Origin: Zygnema cylindricum
Lineage: Eukaryota > Streptophyta > Zygnematophyceae > Zygnematales > Zygnemataceae
Assembly: GCA_037447655.1 (NCBI GenBank)
Contig: JBBHKE010002910.1
Span: 64,001 to 123,717, forward strand
DNA: 59,717 nucleotides
Direction: 5' to 3'
This document shows positions 10,900-22,493 of the stretch, in pieces (position 1 is the stretch's first letter; each line of letters starts with the position of its first letter). The notes under the pieces are model-generated. The model did no database searches and was not told the DNA's origin. It was given only the letters and a program-made list of their open reading frames with translations. The translations under genes and the position numbers were made by a program.

Positions 10900-11349
10900 T
10901 TGTCTAAAAGTGAAGCACCATCATTCGATGGTAAGAAAATTGATGAGTTAAATGCTTGGATTTTTCATAAAGAGTATTATTTGGAATCTAAGAATTGTGA
11001 TCGCGATGATTACACTTCTTTTGCTGTTAGCTGTCTGAAAGGTGATGCTCAAATTTGGTATTACACTCAGAGAAGGTCTAATTTGATTCCTGATAATGCT
11101 ATTTGGGAAACTTTTAAAACCACAATCAAATCGCTTTTCTTGTCTATCGCTTATAAATCCAGAATAGAAGAAAAGTGGCTTAACTGTAAGCAGACTGGAT
11201 CTGTAAAAGATTATATTGTGGAATTTGACTCATCTAGCATTTATATCATAGGTTTGACTGATGAAATTGCTAAGTTGCATTTTTTGAACTATTTGAATCC
11301 TATACTGATATCAAAACTGAAACATCAAAAATTTATTAATTTGAAATAA
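10900..11349 (+). pseudogene. gag: Ty3/gypsy Gag (capsid) fragment
   Basis: The 149-residue frame matches the retrotransposon Gag capsid region of plant gypsy elements: an FDGK start, a W-x-F-H-x-E segment (about residues 20-26), the A-x-x-x-L-K-G-D-A-Q-x-W-Y stretch (about 43-55), W-E-x-F near 69-72 and a conserved V-x-D-Y-I-V-E-F segment near 102-109. Gag packages element RNA into virus-like particles. The frame ends at a TAA, after which homologous sequence continues out of frame (compare 33009-33270). Product inactive by inference. Confidence 0.8.
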
Positions 11350-11536
11350 TTACAAGATAATGCATTGGAATTAGAGGATTAGTTGGGGCATAATCGTGAA
11401 ACTCGATCACTCAGGGGAAATTTCAATGAAGTATCAGAGTGGGGTGAGGAGGAATTTGAGGAAGTGGGTCTGAATGCAGGTCTTGTGAATAGGCAAAATA
11501 TCTTCAAGGGAAGTAAGAGGGGTGGACAGAGTTTTA

Positions 11537-12529
11537 TGCAACTCTGAAACCTCCATTGGTACTTAGAGTAGGCAGCTTATCAGAAGTCTCTAGGATGAGC
11601 TCAATCCTTTGGTCTTTGTACACGTATAGCTGACGCCCACACAGTATTCAAATTGACCGCATTGCACCCTGTGAAAGAGCTGACCCCCGTGAGTCTGCCA
11701 CAAAAAGAATCCTTGAATTTGTTCCCCTGAGCAGTTAATTATCACTGGTCAAAGATGACCCTTTTATATAGGAGCTCTCTGAGAAAGAGACGGCTACCTC
11801 TAATTTTCTAAGTCCTAAACCCCTCTCTAAACCCTCCATTACTGATGTACGGAGCCAATCAATTGAGTGTACAATATAGAAAGTTACGTGATCCGGAGTA
11901 CGTTCTATACGGCCATTGTACGACATGGCCAGTAGGACGACGCTTGCCACATCGGGGTTCGTCATAGTATGTTTCGGATATGCCGTCATCCAATGTCATG
12001 CTGCCACGTGTCACCCAGTGTTGCTATGACCGCAAACCGCCAAATCGACCATTCCGCGATGTCGACTTCTTTCTCCGCCGTCAGATTGATGTCAGCCTTA
12101 ATTTATAGCCGTTAAAAATACAGGTAGTAGTTTTCGGTGTAATTCTATTTATTTGTGTCTATGTGATTGTGGTTCGTTTGTTAATAAACCGAACTTCTCT
12201 GTTTTGTTATCTTTAAGTAGCTATCGTACCCTATATACTTCAGCACTGGTCTTAGACTACAAGGTAAGACTAACGGTTACTTTGACGGCCGGTAGTTACC
12301 AGGATCAAATCCTGGGTCCGTCAAATCGTTTTGGTAAGTTTACCAAGGATCTGTCTACTGAATCCAGAAGAAGCATAGGCAGCCATAGCTCTAGCTTTCT
12401 CTCCAGCCTCAATGACTACAAGAAGTATGTGTGCAAGAGAGAGGAAGCTAGAAGCAGGCTGCATCTACTTTTTCCTGTTCCTTTGTTAAATCAAATTAAA
12501 TAACCTAGAAAATACCTTTAGTTTCATTA
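11537..12529 (-). repeat. Copia 1 3' LTR
   Basis: Near-identical to 16884-17875. On the minus strand it follows the polypurine tract AAAATAAGGGGAG (12530-12542). Includes a T-arm-like hairpin CCAGG-loop-CCTGG near 12298-12314. Confidence 0.9.
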
Positions 12530-12650
12530 CTCCCCTTATTTTCTAGTCACTTTTTATTTTAAGTCCTCACCTCTCTCTGCAAAAAATTAATTTAGGAGAA
12601 GGTACAAGCTTAGTCATCATGTCTGCCACCATCTCACTGTCTGGTCTGTA

Positions 12651-12974
12651 TTATAGACTTATTATTTTGTTCTCCACCTTTTCCCTAACAAAGCTAAGTC
12701 TGATGTCCATGTGTTTTGCTTTAAAATGATGTTTGGGATTAGCCGCATTTGCAATTGCTGCTTGATTATCAAAGTATATTTTCTGAATTCCACTCTTAAG
12801 ATGCCCCAATTCACCAAGCAAGGATTTGACCCACATCAATTCCTTCACAGCAGAACAAAATGCCATATACTCCGCCTCCATGGTAGACTTAACAATGACC
12901 TTCTGTTGCTTACTGCTCCAGCGACAAGCACCATTCTTCACATACAACACATATCCAGATGTACATCTTCTCAT
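12651..12974 (-). pseudogene. Copia 1 RNase H fragment
   Basis: Matches the C-terminal RNase H of plant copia polyproteins: G-Y-V-L-Y near residue 7, W-S-S-K-Q-Q near 19-24, the A-E-Y-M-A catalytic-helix segment near 33-37, and the terminal D-I-R-x-x-F-V-R region near 91-98. The upstream part, from 12975 to 13374, is interrupted by stops and a frameshift, so this is a dead remnant of the enzyme that removes RNA from RNA:DNA hybrids. Confidence 0.8.
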
Positions 12975-13374
12975 CAGAGCATCCCCATAGCTGGCATCAC
13001 TCTAGGTGGTGATGTCAATGTTTTTCCTCACCTAGATGCAGCCATAGATTCCTAGTTTCTATGAGATATCTGAGGACCATTTTAGCTGCTTCCCAATCCC
13101 TTTTGGTAGGAGCATTTAGACTCCTACTTAGCACTCCTACAGTTGCTGCCAAGTCAGGTCTGGTACAGTTCATAAAATATTTTAGACTGCCCACTACCTG
13201 TCTGTATGGAATAGTCTACATAAATTAATTTTCTTCTGGACCTAGTTCATCATCTAGAATTAGGTTGTCTCCTTCCTTACTCCCCTCAATTCCCTTCTTT
13301 AAATCCATGAGAGTCGTACAACTGTTGGCTTTGTTCATTTGAAATTTTGCAAGCATATTTCCAATTGCCTCTTT

Positions 13375-14337
13375 CTAAGTTAGTCTAGTTATTCTCTTTT
13401 TTCTATCTCTTTCTACTTGTATTCCCAGAATATATCTAGCCTCCCCCATATCCTTCATTTCGAATCTTCCCTTTAAATCTATTTTAAGAGTGTTAATTTT
13501 CTCCATTGACTTACTCAGAACAAGCAAATCATCAACGTAAATTGCAATAAAGATGATACCTTTATCATCCTCAAAAATATAAATTGAATGATCTGAACTG
13601 ATCCAAATGTATCCCAGACTAGTAAGGATCTCATCAAGTTTCTTGTTCCACTGTCTAGGCGCCTGTTTCAAACCATAGAGAGATTTGATCAGCCGGCATA
13701 CCTTACTTTCTTCTCCTTGTTCCACGAATCCTTCCGGCTGTCGCATGAAGATCTCCTCCTCTAGTTCTCCATGCAAGAAGGCAATTTTAATGTCCATCTG
13801 GTGTACTTCCATGTCTTCCACAACTGCCAGACTGAGAAGTATCTTGACCGAGGGAAATCTAACGACCGGAGCAAAGGTTTCTTCGTAGTTTATTCCCTCT
13901 TTCTGAGTAAAACCTTTGGCCACTAACCGCGCCTTATACCTCTCAATAATATTGTCAAGATTCAGTTTTAACTTGAAAATCCACTTACATCTAATTGGTT
14001 TGCGATCATGTGGACAGTCCACCAATTCCCATGTATCAGCCGCCATGATTGAAACAATCTCTTCATTGATGGCTGTCTTCCACTGATTTCTCTCCGGGCA
14101 ATTCATTGCCTCTCCATATGTTTGAGGTTCGTCCGGGTGAGATAGTTTTGTTACCTTGTTGTTAACTTGTTTCTCTTGAAGCCTTTTGGTGCTTCTTCTC
14201 CCTCCCTCAAAGTCTGCGCCCAAAATAGATGGTTCTCGTGGATTCTTTCGAATCACCACGGCTTCTTCCCTGTCCCTCGTATCCATATCCTTTTCCATCA
14301 CGTCTTCCGCTTGTGTCATTGGCGTTTCCAAGTTCAA
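13375..14337 (-). pseudogene. Copia 1 reverse transcriptase
   Basis: A 320-residue frame with the RVT_2 signatures: W-x-L-V-D-C-P (about 102-108), Y-K-A-R-L-V-A-K-G-F-T-Q (about 134-145), H-Q-M-D-I-K-x-A-F-L-H-G (first catalytic Asp), S-L-Y-G-L-K-Q-A-P-R-Q-W and the Y-V-D-D active site (about 268-271). It would copy element RNA into DNA. The usual T-A-F-L is I-A-F-L here, and a stop cuts the frame at 13374, after which homologous sequence continues, so the polyprotein is broken. Confidence 0.9.
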
Positions 14338-14514
14338 GTATTTCTTTGTCTCTTTTAAATCTGCAAGGATATCATCTGATCCTGCAAGAGTATCGTCTTC
14401 TTGAAAACCCGGATAGTTAGGAAGATGAATGGACTCAAATCTGATTTTGACTGACTTTGAGGATTTAAAGGGATTTACCGACTTTCATTCATCCATAGCT
14501 ACTAGATGCTTTAC

Positions 14515-15561
14515 TTAAATTATATCTTGTCTCTTTAGATCATACACTCTATAACCTTTTACATCCTCATCATATCCTAGCAAGTATCCGGGTTTCCCTT
14601 TTGGATCTAGTTTCCAGTTTGATTTGTCTGTATCTAAACTGAAGACTTTACTACCGAAAACCTTTAAGTGAGATAGATCTGGTTTTCGGCTGGTCCATTT
14701 CTCATATGGAGTTTGGCCTTTCGCTACCGAAGTTAGTACTCTATTTCTCAAATAATTAGCACAAATCATAGCTTCGGCCCAAAACCTTTTTCCTATCTTT
14801 TTATCTGACAACATACTCCGGGCGCTATCATTTAGTGTCCTATTCAATCTCTCGGCAACACCATTCTGTTCCGGGTTTTTTGGGACTGTCTTTTGATGTT
14901 GAACACCATCCTCCCTTAAGAACTCCTCAAACTGATTGGAGGTATATTCCCCTCCATTGTCACTTCTTACTCTATTAATTTGTGTCTCATATAGTTTCTC
15001 GACCCATGCCTTAAAATATTTGAAATACTCTGGAGTTTTTGATTTATTTTTCAGAAAGTATACCCGGGAGTACCGGGACCAATCATCAGTAATGGTTAGC
15101 ATAAATCTTTTGCCTCCGGGTGATGGCACTCTTGCCAGTCCCCAAATGTCCGTGAGTACCAAATAAGGAACTTTTTCTCCTTTATAAGTTGCTTCCTTTG
15201 GGAATGGTAATCTGTGTAGTTTACCTTGAGCACACCCACTGCAATCACTCACATTATCATTTTCCCCAAAGCGTATCCCTTCAACTACTCCCAACTTTTT
15301 CATTTCTTTTAACTTTTCTAGATTCACATGCCCAAGTCTCTTATGCCACAACATAATATCATTGACACGAGCAAAGTAAAGTTTGAGTTTTTCATTACTT
15401 AAAGCAAACCTGAATATTCCTTGGCTAGCTTTCTCAGCAGTGAAATACACATCTTCCTCAAAGCTAGCTGTGAAAACTCCTTTTCTGGTGCTAGTTTCAA
15501 ATCCTTTATCATCTAATACAGATGTAGAGATAAGGTTTTTGTTTAACTTCGGAATGAACAA
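14515..15561 (-). pseudogene. Copia 1 GAG-pre-integrase and integrase
   Basis: 348 residues. The N-terminal zinc-binding region carries W-H-K-R-L-G-H-V and C-S-G-C. The rve core has D-D-W-S-R-Y, then R-S-D-N-G-G-E-Y and Q-N-G-V-A-E-R-L-N-R-T, so the D, D and E catalytic residues are all visible. It would insert the cDNA into the genome. Upstream it connects to the protease segment with a frame change near 15579; downstream a stop at about 14512 separates it from RT. Confidence 0.9.
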
Positions 15562-15578
15562 TACATCGGAGAACGTAA

Positions 15579-16010
15579 CTATTGAGGTCTTCCCCCCACT
15601 ATGACTTTCAGATCTACCGATCCTACATAAGTAGTGGTCACTACCCTCCCATCCCCATATTCAATTTCTACCTTAGGGATCCTTCTCAGCTTAGTAAACA
15701 GATGTTTATCCTTGAACATGTGCATGGATGCACCAGAATCCACAATCCAGCCTCCTTCACCTTTCAATCCACCGAAAGCACATTTCTGCTTTGGTGGGAT
15801 TTCGACTTCTGTCTTTGCCTCCAACTCCTCATCCAAGAGAGGTTCGTCGTCCTCCTCATGCGATTCCTCCTCGAGTACCTGTGTGACAAGTGCCTCTTTC
15901 TTCCCTCGTGACTGACCTCCAGTCCGCCCCTCCTTTATCCAAAGTTCAGTCATTTTGGTACATACTGCCATGTAATGATCGGGTTTCTTGCAGAAATGAC
16001 AAAGCCCTTT
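15579..16010 (-). pseudogene. Copia 1 zinc knuckle and aspartic protease
   Basis: A CCHC knuckle with the pattern C-x2-C-x4-H-x4-C lies at about 15956-16000, followed by an acidic linker and the protease active site W-I-V-D-S-G-A-S-x-H-M near 15720-15750. The intact DSGA motif means the catalytic Asp is kept. The gene is part of the copia polyprotein and has no start of its own. Confidence 0.82.
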
Positions 16011-16142
16011 GGGTCCCCTTGTTTCAGACTCATCGGAGTGATTTTTTTGATCTTCCCCTTCATGACTTCCAAAGGGTTTCCGTGAATCTTTGTTTCTCCA
16101 ATTTGCTCCAGCCGCTAACGCTTGTCCACTGTTAACTCCTCT

Positions 16143-16903
16143 TCAGATTTCGATTGTGTTCTCTCGGACGAGGATCATACCAACTACCGAATTCCATATC
16201 CACCTAGATTCTGGCAGATCCTGTACTCGGTTCACAATGTTCTCATAATCATCGGGTGGTTTCATGTGTAAGCAGTGAACCTTTGCCTTCTCGGTTTCTA
16301 TTTTTCCCGCACATTCTAACTCCATGAAGAGTATAGCCAGCTCATTGCAGAAATCGAGCATCTTCTCGCCTTTATGAAAGTATCCATTGATTCTTTGATC
16401 TGCTAGCTTCTGTTCCTGAATAATACCGCTACGGTACATGTCTATAAGCGCATCCCACAGATCGGATGCCCTTTCCACCTGCATATGAGGACGTGCGAGT
16501 CCTTGAGTAAGATGATGGAGGACAAAGTGCTTGGCCGCCATGTTGTTGTAGTCCCAGGTGTCAATGTCATTCTCCTCATTCCTCGGAATAGGAGACATGA
16601 AAGCACATCCGGTTGCTATAGGTGTGGTTTTCTCTTTTTCTTTCCCTCTTTCCATCATGCACTTTCTCCGTCCTCTGATTCCTCTGATGACGGTGGATCT
16701 GGTTTCCTACCAAATTCGCTTCCTGCAAACCCCAGAGGGATAGCAAAACCGGATGGGCGCTTCACTCGCCCACTCACTATTCCCCAAAATCTCTTCTCAC
16801 ATAGGGCTCCTATCATCATACTTTCCCAGTAGATGAACCCATTCCCATTAAATATGGGCACTGTAGAGGGTGGGCCCATAACTTTCAACTCTGAAACCTC
16901 CAT
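16143..16903 (-). pseudogene. gag: Copia 1 Gag
   Basis: Two overlapping frames (16655-16903, then 16143-16658) make up a UBN2-type copia Gag. The first begins near the LTR and contains F-N-G-N-G-F-I-Y-W-E-S-M. The second contains W-D-Y-N-N-M-A, L-W-D-A-L-I-D-M-Y-R and D-F-C-N-E-L. A frameshift near 16657 separates them. Gag forms the particle. Homologous to the gag of copia 2 at 26592-27692, but the two elements are different families by LTR sequence. Confidence 0.75.
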
Positions 16904-17875
16904 TGGTACTCAAAGTAGGCAGCTTATCAAAAGTCTCTAGGATAAACTCAATCCTTTGGTCTTTGTACACACATAGCTGACACCCACACAGTATACAGAC
17001 TGAGCGCAGTGCACCCTGTGAAAGAGCTGACTCCCCTGAGTGTGCCACAAAAAGAATCCTTGAATTTGCTCCCCTGAGCAGTTAATTATCAGTGGTCAAA
17101 GATGACCCTTTTATATAGGAGCTCTCTGAGAAAGAGGCGGCTACCTCTAATTTTCTATGTCCTAAACCCCTCTCTAAACCCTCTATTACTGATGAACGGA
17201 GCCAATCAATTAAGTGTCCAGTACAGAAAGGTACTTGATCCGGAATACTTTTTGTACGACCATTGTACGACATGGCTAGAAGGACGACGCTTGCCATATC
17301 TGGGTTCGTCATAGTATGTTCTGTAGATGCCGTCATCCAATGTCATGCTGCCACGTGTCACCCGGTGTGGCTATGACCGCAAACCGCCAAATCGACCATT
17401 CCGCGATGCCGACTTCTTTCTCCGCCGTCAGATTGATGTCGGCCTTAATTTATAGTCGTTAAAAATACATGCAGTAGTTTTCGGTGTAATTCTATTTAAC
17501 TGTGTCTATGTGATTGTGGTCCGTTTGTCAGTAAATCAAACTTCTCTGTTTTGTTATCTTTAAGTAGTTATCGTACCCTATTTATTTCAACACTGGTCTT
17601 AGACTACAAGGTAAGACTAACGACTACTTTGACGGCCGGTAGGTACCAGGATCAAATCCTGGGTCTATCAAATCCTTTTGGTAAGTTTACCAAGGATCTG
17701 CTGACTGAATCCTGAAGAAGCATACGCAGCCATGGCTCTAGCTTTCTCTCCAGCCTCAGTGACTACGACAAGTATGTGTGCAAGAGAGAGGAAGCTAGAA
17801 GCAGGCTGCATTTGCTTTTTTCGTTCCTTTATTAAATCAAATTAAATAACCTAGAAAATACCTTTAGTTTCAACA
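16884..17875 (-). repeat. Copia 1 5' LTR
   Basis: On the minus strand it begins TGTTGAAAC and ends near AGAGTTGAA; the next bases contain TTATGGGCCC, in the primer-binding position and shared with copia 2 (27841-27852). I cannot assign this PBS to a tRNA. Confidence 0.88.
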
Positions 17876-18150
17876 TGTTATTGTAAGAAATAAATTTTAA
17901 AATAGAGGGGGCTACATTAAGAGTCCTAAACCGAGCATTAATGTTCAAAAACCTAATCTTACCATACCCACATGCACTATTTGTCAAAAGAGGGGTCATA
18001 GGACATTTGAGTGTGCACAATTGAAGAAGATGATCTGTTATAACTGTGGAGAGGAGGGACATTTCAGTAAAGAGTGCACAAAACCCAAAAAGAAAGTCAC
18101 TTGTTTCAAATGCGGAATGAAGGTCTCCAAGAGGATATTGAATTATAACT
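17876..18150 (+). pseudogene. Gypsy 1 nucleocapsid CCHC fingers
   Basis: Two complete C-x2-C-x4-H-x4-C knuckles (C-T-I-C...H...C at about 17970 and C-Y-N-C-G-E-E-G-H-F-S-K-E-C at about 18040), then the start of a third (C-F-K-C-G) that is lost by a small deletion relative to gypsy 2, where C-F-K-C-G-G-P-D-H is intact (33393). Part of Gag-Pol; not an independent gene. Confidence 0.82.
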
Positions 18151-18205
18151 AGCTGAGCAGGAAACCCAAGAGGTGGGAAACGAAAAGGACTAACTAAATC
18201 CTTAG

Positions 18206-18850
18206 TTGAGTCAACCAAATCCAAATGTTAAGGAGTTAACTCTAAAGGGCAAATTAATTAATGGAAAGGCTAGGATAGCTGAATTTATTATGATTCTTGC
18301 CACACTGCATAGTTTGAAGAATCATTCGGATGAAATTCTCAACAACAGACCTATGTTTGGACAGTTAAGTAATGAGGACACCAGACACAATTTGATTAGA
18401 TGCGAGTCTTTAGTCGAGGGAAAACCATTAAGAGTAATGGTCGATTCAGGTGCTACACATAATTTTATTTCGCATAAGCTTGTAGAGGAAAATAAAATTC
18501 CTACAGTCATAAGGGAAAAACCTTTGCATGTTCAGGTGGCAAACGGTAATAAGTCCACATTAGATTTACAAACTGACACAATAGAAGTCGATATCGAGGG
18601 TCATAAAATGAAAGTTGTGTGTGAAATAATGAATATGGGTAGTGAAAAGCTAATATTGGGAAAGCCTTGGTTAACTGAACATAACCCTCAAATAAATTGG
18701 GAAACTAACATCTTCAGAGTGAAGTCTGAGAATGGCTGGAAGGTTTTGCAAGCATTACGTTTGAAGAAGTTGCATAGAAATCAAATGAATAACATAATCA
18801 AATTGGGAGTGGAGGGTTTGTTTCTGCTTAACAATTTATTATGCATTTAA
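18206..18850 (+). pseudogene. Gypsy 1 retropepsin-like protease
   Basis: A 214-residue frame with the active site V-M-V-D-S-G-A-T-H-N-F at about residues 77-87 and the typical L-G-K-P-W-L distal motif at about 151-156 (retropepsin of plant gypsy elements). It would cleave the Gag-Pol polyprotein. The frame ends near 18850, where a frameshift relative to gypsy 2 (34150) separates it from the reverse transcriptase. Confidence 0.85.
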
Positions 18851-19029
18851 AAGATAAAACAAATCATGCTTTCTTGTTATTAGTAACTGAGGCAGTTATT
18901 GATGAAGGGGGGAAGAAAACACTAACATTGATGTTATTCCTAAATCAGACACAGACACGACTAAATATCTTGAAACACAACAATCTGATTTTGTAACTGA
19001 CATAAATACTTCTGATGCTGTTGTTAAAG

Positions 19030-20046
19030 ATTTGATTTTTGAATTTTAAGATGTTTTCCTAAGTGGTTTACCCGTAGGAAGGCCACCTTCCCGAGATGTG
19101 GAACATGTTATTAACCTTGAACCTGGATGTAACCCTCATGTCACAAGAAGTTATAAGCGCAGTTTCTTTGAGCACGAGGAGCTAAAAAAACAAATCAAAG
19201 ACCTTTTGGAGAAATGACATGTTCAGCCCAGCAAATCACCGTACGGAGCACCAGTTCTCTTCGTCAAAAAAAAGGACGGAACGTTGAGAATGTTTGTCGA
19301 CTATTGTAGTATGAACAAGATTACGGTGAAGGATAAGTATCCGTTACCTTTAATTTTTGATTTGATAGATCGTTTGAAATGAGCTAAATTATTTTCTTTG
19401 ATTGATCTATGTAGTGGCTTTAATCAGGTGCGAATTAGAACCGAAGATGTTGACAAAACTACGTTTATAAATAGAGTATTTTGAATGGATAGTGATGCCA
19501 TTTGGTTTGATGAATGCACCGCCTACTTATCAAAGAATAATGAACCAAACCTTTTCAGATTATATAGATGAGTTTGTTCAGGTGTTTATAGATGATATTC
19601 TAATTTACAGCGAATCTAAAGAACAACATGTAATGCATTCAAGGAAAGTGTTGAAAAGGTTAAGGGAAAGAAACTATATGGAAAATTGTCAAAACTCAGT
19701 TTTCTTGAAAGTGAACAATTATTTTTGGGACATATATTTAGTGGGGAAGGTGTTAAAACATATCCATCCAAAATTAGTGCAATCCAAAATTGGAAGCAAC
19801 CCACTAATGTCACAGAAGTTAGATCATTTTTGGGATTGGCTACTTATTACAAGAAAATTTATCCGGAATTTCAGTATGATCGTCGCACCTTTCACGGATT
19901 TACTTCGGGAAAAGGAGACGTTTATGTGGGGAACCGATCAGGAGAGAGCTTTCGAAGAACTAAAAGGGAAGTTGACCTCTGCCCCTACATTGGTGTATCT
20001 TGATCCTGCTGGGGAATTTGAAATTCTGATCACTAATGATGTATAG
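19030..20046 (+). pseudogene. Gypsy 1 reverse transcriptase, broken
   Basis: Recognisable pieces: [17 protein letters not shown] (about 19229-19280), Y-P-L-P-L-I near 19337, S-G-F-N-Q-V near 19415, then a 184-residue frame from 19492 with M-P-F-G-L-M-N-A-P and F-I-D-D-I-L-I-Y-S (catalytic Asp pair) near 19585. Stops at about 19215, 19380 and 19480 and a frame change near 19480 break it. Later L-G-L-A-T-Y-Y (about 19835) is in another frame. A dead copy. Confidence 0.88.
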
Positions 20047-20560
20047 GATAAAGGTCTAGGTGTAGTCATAAGTCAAAAAGTTGGCAAACATTTTCACCCT
20101 ATTGCTTTTGAGTTTAATTAATTCATTGATGCTGAAAAGAACTATCCAACACAGGAAAAAGAATAACTCGCAATAGTTCATGCATTGGTGAAATGACGTT
20201 GTTATTTGCATAATAAAGAATTTACAGTTCACTTTAATAATAAGGCACTCTCCTATCTACAAAGATTAAGTGATGCACAGATTATGACTGGCACCAAGTT
20301 AAGTGGATGCAGAAATTGGGATATTCCAAATTTAATGTCAAACATATTCTTAGAAAGACAAATGTAGTCGCAGGTCCTTTAAGTAAATGTTTTGAAAGAA
20401 GTGTGGTGGTTCGAGATGAATTGTTTTTAGATGCTGTTAGAAATGGTTATGATAAAGATCCTTATTTTGTTGTGATTCGCAAGAATATTTTGGGAGGGAA
20501 TTTTGACCCATTGAATAAGAGGCATGTCAAAAACTTTAGAATATAAGATGGTTTACTGTA
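20047..20560 (+). pseudogene. Gypsy 1 RNase H, broken
   Basis: Homologous to the intact frame of gypsy 2 at 35184-35960, but with stops in place of several codons (for example at 20044 and 20165) and decay of the catalytic region (T-N-D-V then stop where gypsy 2 has T-T-D-A-S-D). A clean example of decay by substitution. Confidence 0.8.
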
Positions 20561-20561
20561 T

Positions 20562-21182
20562 TTGCAAACAGGGGATAGATTATGCATTCCTAAAGTGGAA
20601 GACCTAAGAAAACAACTTTTACAAGAAGCCCATGAGCATTTAGGACATCAAGGTCGTGATAAAACACATAGTCGGTTGCAGAGTAGGTTGTTTTGGCCCG
20701 CGATGGCAAAGGAGGTGTCAAAACACGTGGAAAGTTGTGTCCCTTGCCAACAAAGTAAATCTAGTAACCAAAAACTTAGAGGTCTTTTAAAACCTTTAGA
20801 TATCCTCGAAACACCATGGGAATCTAACACTATGGATTTTATTGTCAAATTGCCAGCTACATCTAGAAAAAATGACAGTATCATGGTTTTAGTCAATAGG
20901 TTCAGTAAAATGACAATATTTATCTTTTGCATAACTACTCATTCGGTTGTGGATATTGCAAAGTTATTTTTTGATAACGTGGTCAAACATCATCGAGTCT
21001 CTCTGTCTATAGTCAGTGATAAGGATTCTATATTTACGTTTGCATTTTGGAAAGAATTGCAGCAAAATTTAGGAACTGAATTAAAAATGAGTATCTTTTA
21101 TCATCCTCAGACAGATGGACAAACAGAAAGGATGAACCGTACACTAGAAAAAATGCATAGGACTATTTGTAGTGGAGTTTAG
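20562..21182 (+). pseudogene. Gypsy 1 integrase core
   Basis: 206 residues. An HHCC zinc domain (H-x3-H at about 24-28, C-x2-C at about 58-61) is followed by the rve core with T-M-D-F (about residue 91), S-D-K-D near 156 and D-G-Q-T-E-R-M-N (Glu near 189), so the D,D,E set is present. It lies after RNase H, the diagnostic gypsy order. The frame ends with TAG at 21180, where gypsy 2 continues. Confidence 0.9.
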
Positions 21183-21448
21183 GACACATGGGAATCTAAA
21201 CTGCCATTAACAGAATTTGCATACAATTTATGTAAACATGTTAGTACAAGATTCTCACCGTTTGAAGTTGCATAAGAATACCAACAGTGAAAAACATTAG
21301 ATTTAATAACAGGGGTCACTCAAGAGAATAGGGGTTTTGGAAAAGAGATTTGGGAATACATTCAAACAGTTTGGAAAACAGTCCGGGATGCATTAGTGGA
21401 GGCACAAAAAAGGCAAGAATTAAATGCTAACCGCAACAGGGTGATTGG

Positions 21449-21832
21449 GTGGTAAGCACAGGTGATAAGGTTTGGCTTTCAACAACTCATTACAGGTGTA
21501 AGATCGAAGGACAATCGGATCCTACGGGGAAATTTGCTCCTAAGTACATCGGACCATTTACTGTAATCGAGATGATATCGTCAGTTGCTACCAAATTGGA
21601 CTTTCCACCTTCAACAAAATATCATCCAGTGATGCACATCAGTTAGTTGAAACAAGCAAATCATCCACCAACTGAAGGAGAATTGGAATTCGATCCCTCA
21701 ATAATTATAGAACCTGAGGTCCACAGATGGGTAATAGATTGGGTTGGTCAACGTTTTAAGGTCAGCAATACTAAATTCTGGCAAGTGCAATATCTAGGAA
21801 GGCAAGAAGATGAGTTAACTTTAGAAGATTAA
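21449..21832 (+). pseudogene. Gypsy 1 integrase C-terminus (GPF region, possible chromodomain-like tail)
   Basis: Two frames separated by a TAG at 21644. The first has K-Y-I-G-P-F-T-V-I (GPY/F module) and H-P-V-M-H-I-S. The second ends in a W-Q-V-Q-Y-L-G-R-x-x-D-E-L-T-L segment that resembles a degenerate chromodomain (aromatic cage then E-x-T-W/L). Chromodomain identity is inference; in chromoviruses it guides integration to heterochromatin. Confidence 0.7.
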
Positions 21833-21938
21833 AATTCTGAGTTTTGACAAAGGTATTAGAGGGATAATAATATAGAAGTCTCGTCTTGAGAATGAAATGT
21901 GTTTGAATTGAGGTTAGTTAAATATAAAGAGGGGATGA

Positions 21939-22493
21939 TGTAATAGTAATAGTGGATCGAACTTGTTCTTAATCGGGTATTTAAGTGTTACAAAAATAGA
22001 GTTTTAAATTTGATAGACGTCCACAAAAAAATCGCACGATTTGGAGTTGTATTTTATAAGATATAGTGATTCGTGTATTTAGGCGACATCGCAAGGTCAA
22101 AATAACGATTGGGTGTTAATTGTTACGAGTTAAGGGTCAAACCAGCCGCGGAATTTAAGGCGTACATTTATAAAGTACCAAACAAAATCAATATTTCGTT
22201 TGGTACCCATGATGGTTCGTTTCGTACAATTTTTAGTACGAAACGTCACTTTCACTTTATGGAATTTCGTAAGAAGTTTCGAGTGCGAAATTTGCGACGC
22301 ACGTTCGAGCGAAGTTGCGTTTCGTTTGGAGCGCACTTTTGCACGTAAATGTTACGTAGTGAAACGAAACGTTTGATTGGTTAGAATGCTACGTAGTTAG
22401 TAAGAGATTTTGCACAATTTTGCATTTGTCAGTCTGAGTCATTGCTGATCAATGATTGGCCCAAGTAAATCCTATTCAACGGAGCGTTGACTT
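21939..22493 (+). mobile_element. Gypsy 1 3' LTR, interrupted
   Basis: Starts TGTAATAG after the purine-rich AAAGAGGGGATGA (21926-21938). It matches the first 555 bp of the 5' LTR, then is cut within the block GAGCGTTGACT by copia 2. The rest of this LTR is not found on the far side of copia 2. Confidence 0.85.

Larger units (their letters stand above)
11537..17875 (-). mobile_element. Ty1/copia element 1, 6.3 kb, inserted in gypsy 1 gag
   Basis: The two 992/993-bp LTRs (11537-12529 and 16884-17875) enclose gag, protease, integrase, reverse transcriptase and RNase H in that order on the minus strand, which is the Ty1/copia order. The flanking five bases TTTTA (11532) and TGTTA (17876) are a slightly decayed target duplication; gypsy 2 shows the uninterrupted target with TGTTA near 33170. 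The element is broken by several stops. Confidence 0.92.
8844..22493 (+). mobile_element. Ty3/gypsy element 1, degenerate, with nested copia element 1
   Basis: The order 5' LTR, PBS, gag, CCHC fingers, protease, reverse transcriptase, RNase H, integrase, 3' LTR places it in Ty3/gypsy (integrase last). The internal domain is split by the copia element at 11537-17875 and the 3' LTR is cut at 22493 by a second copia element. Many stops and frameshifts show it is dead. Confidence 0.9.
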
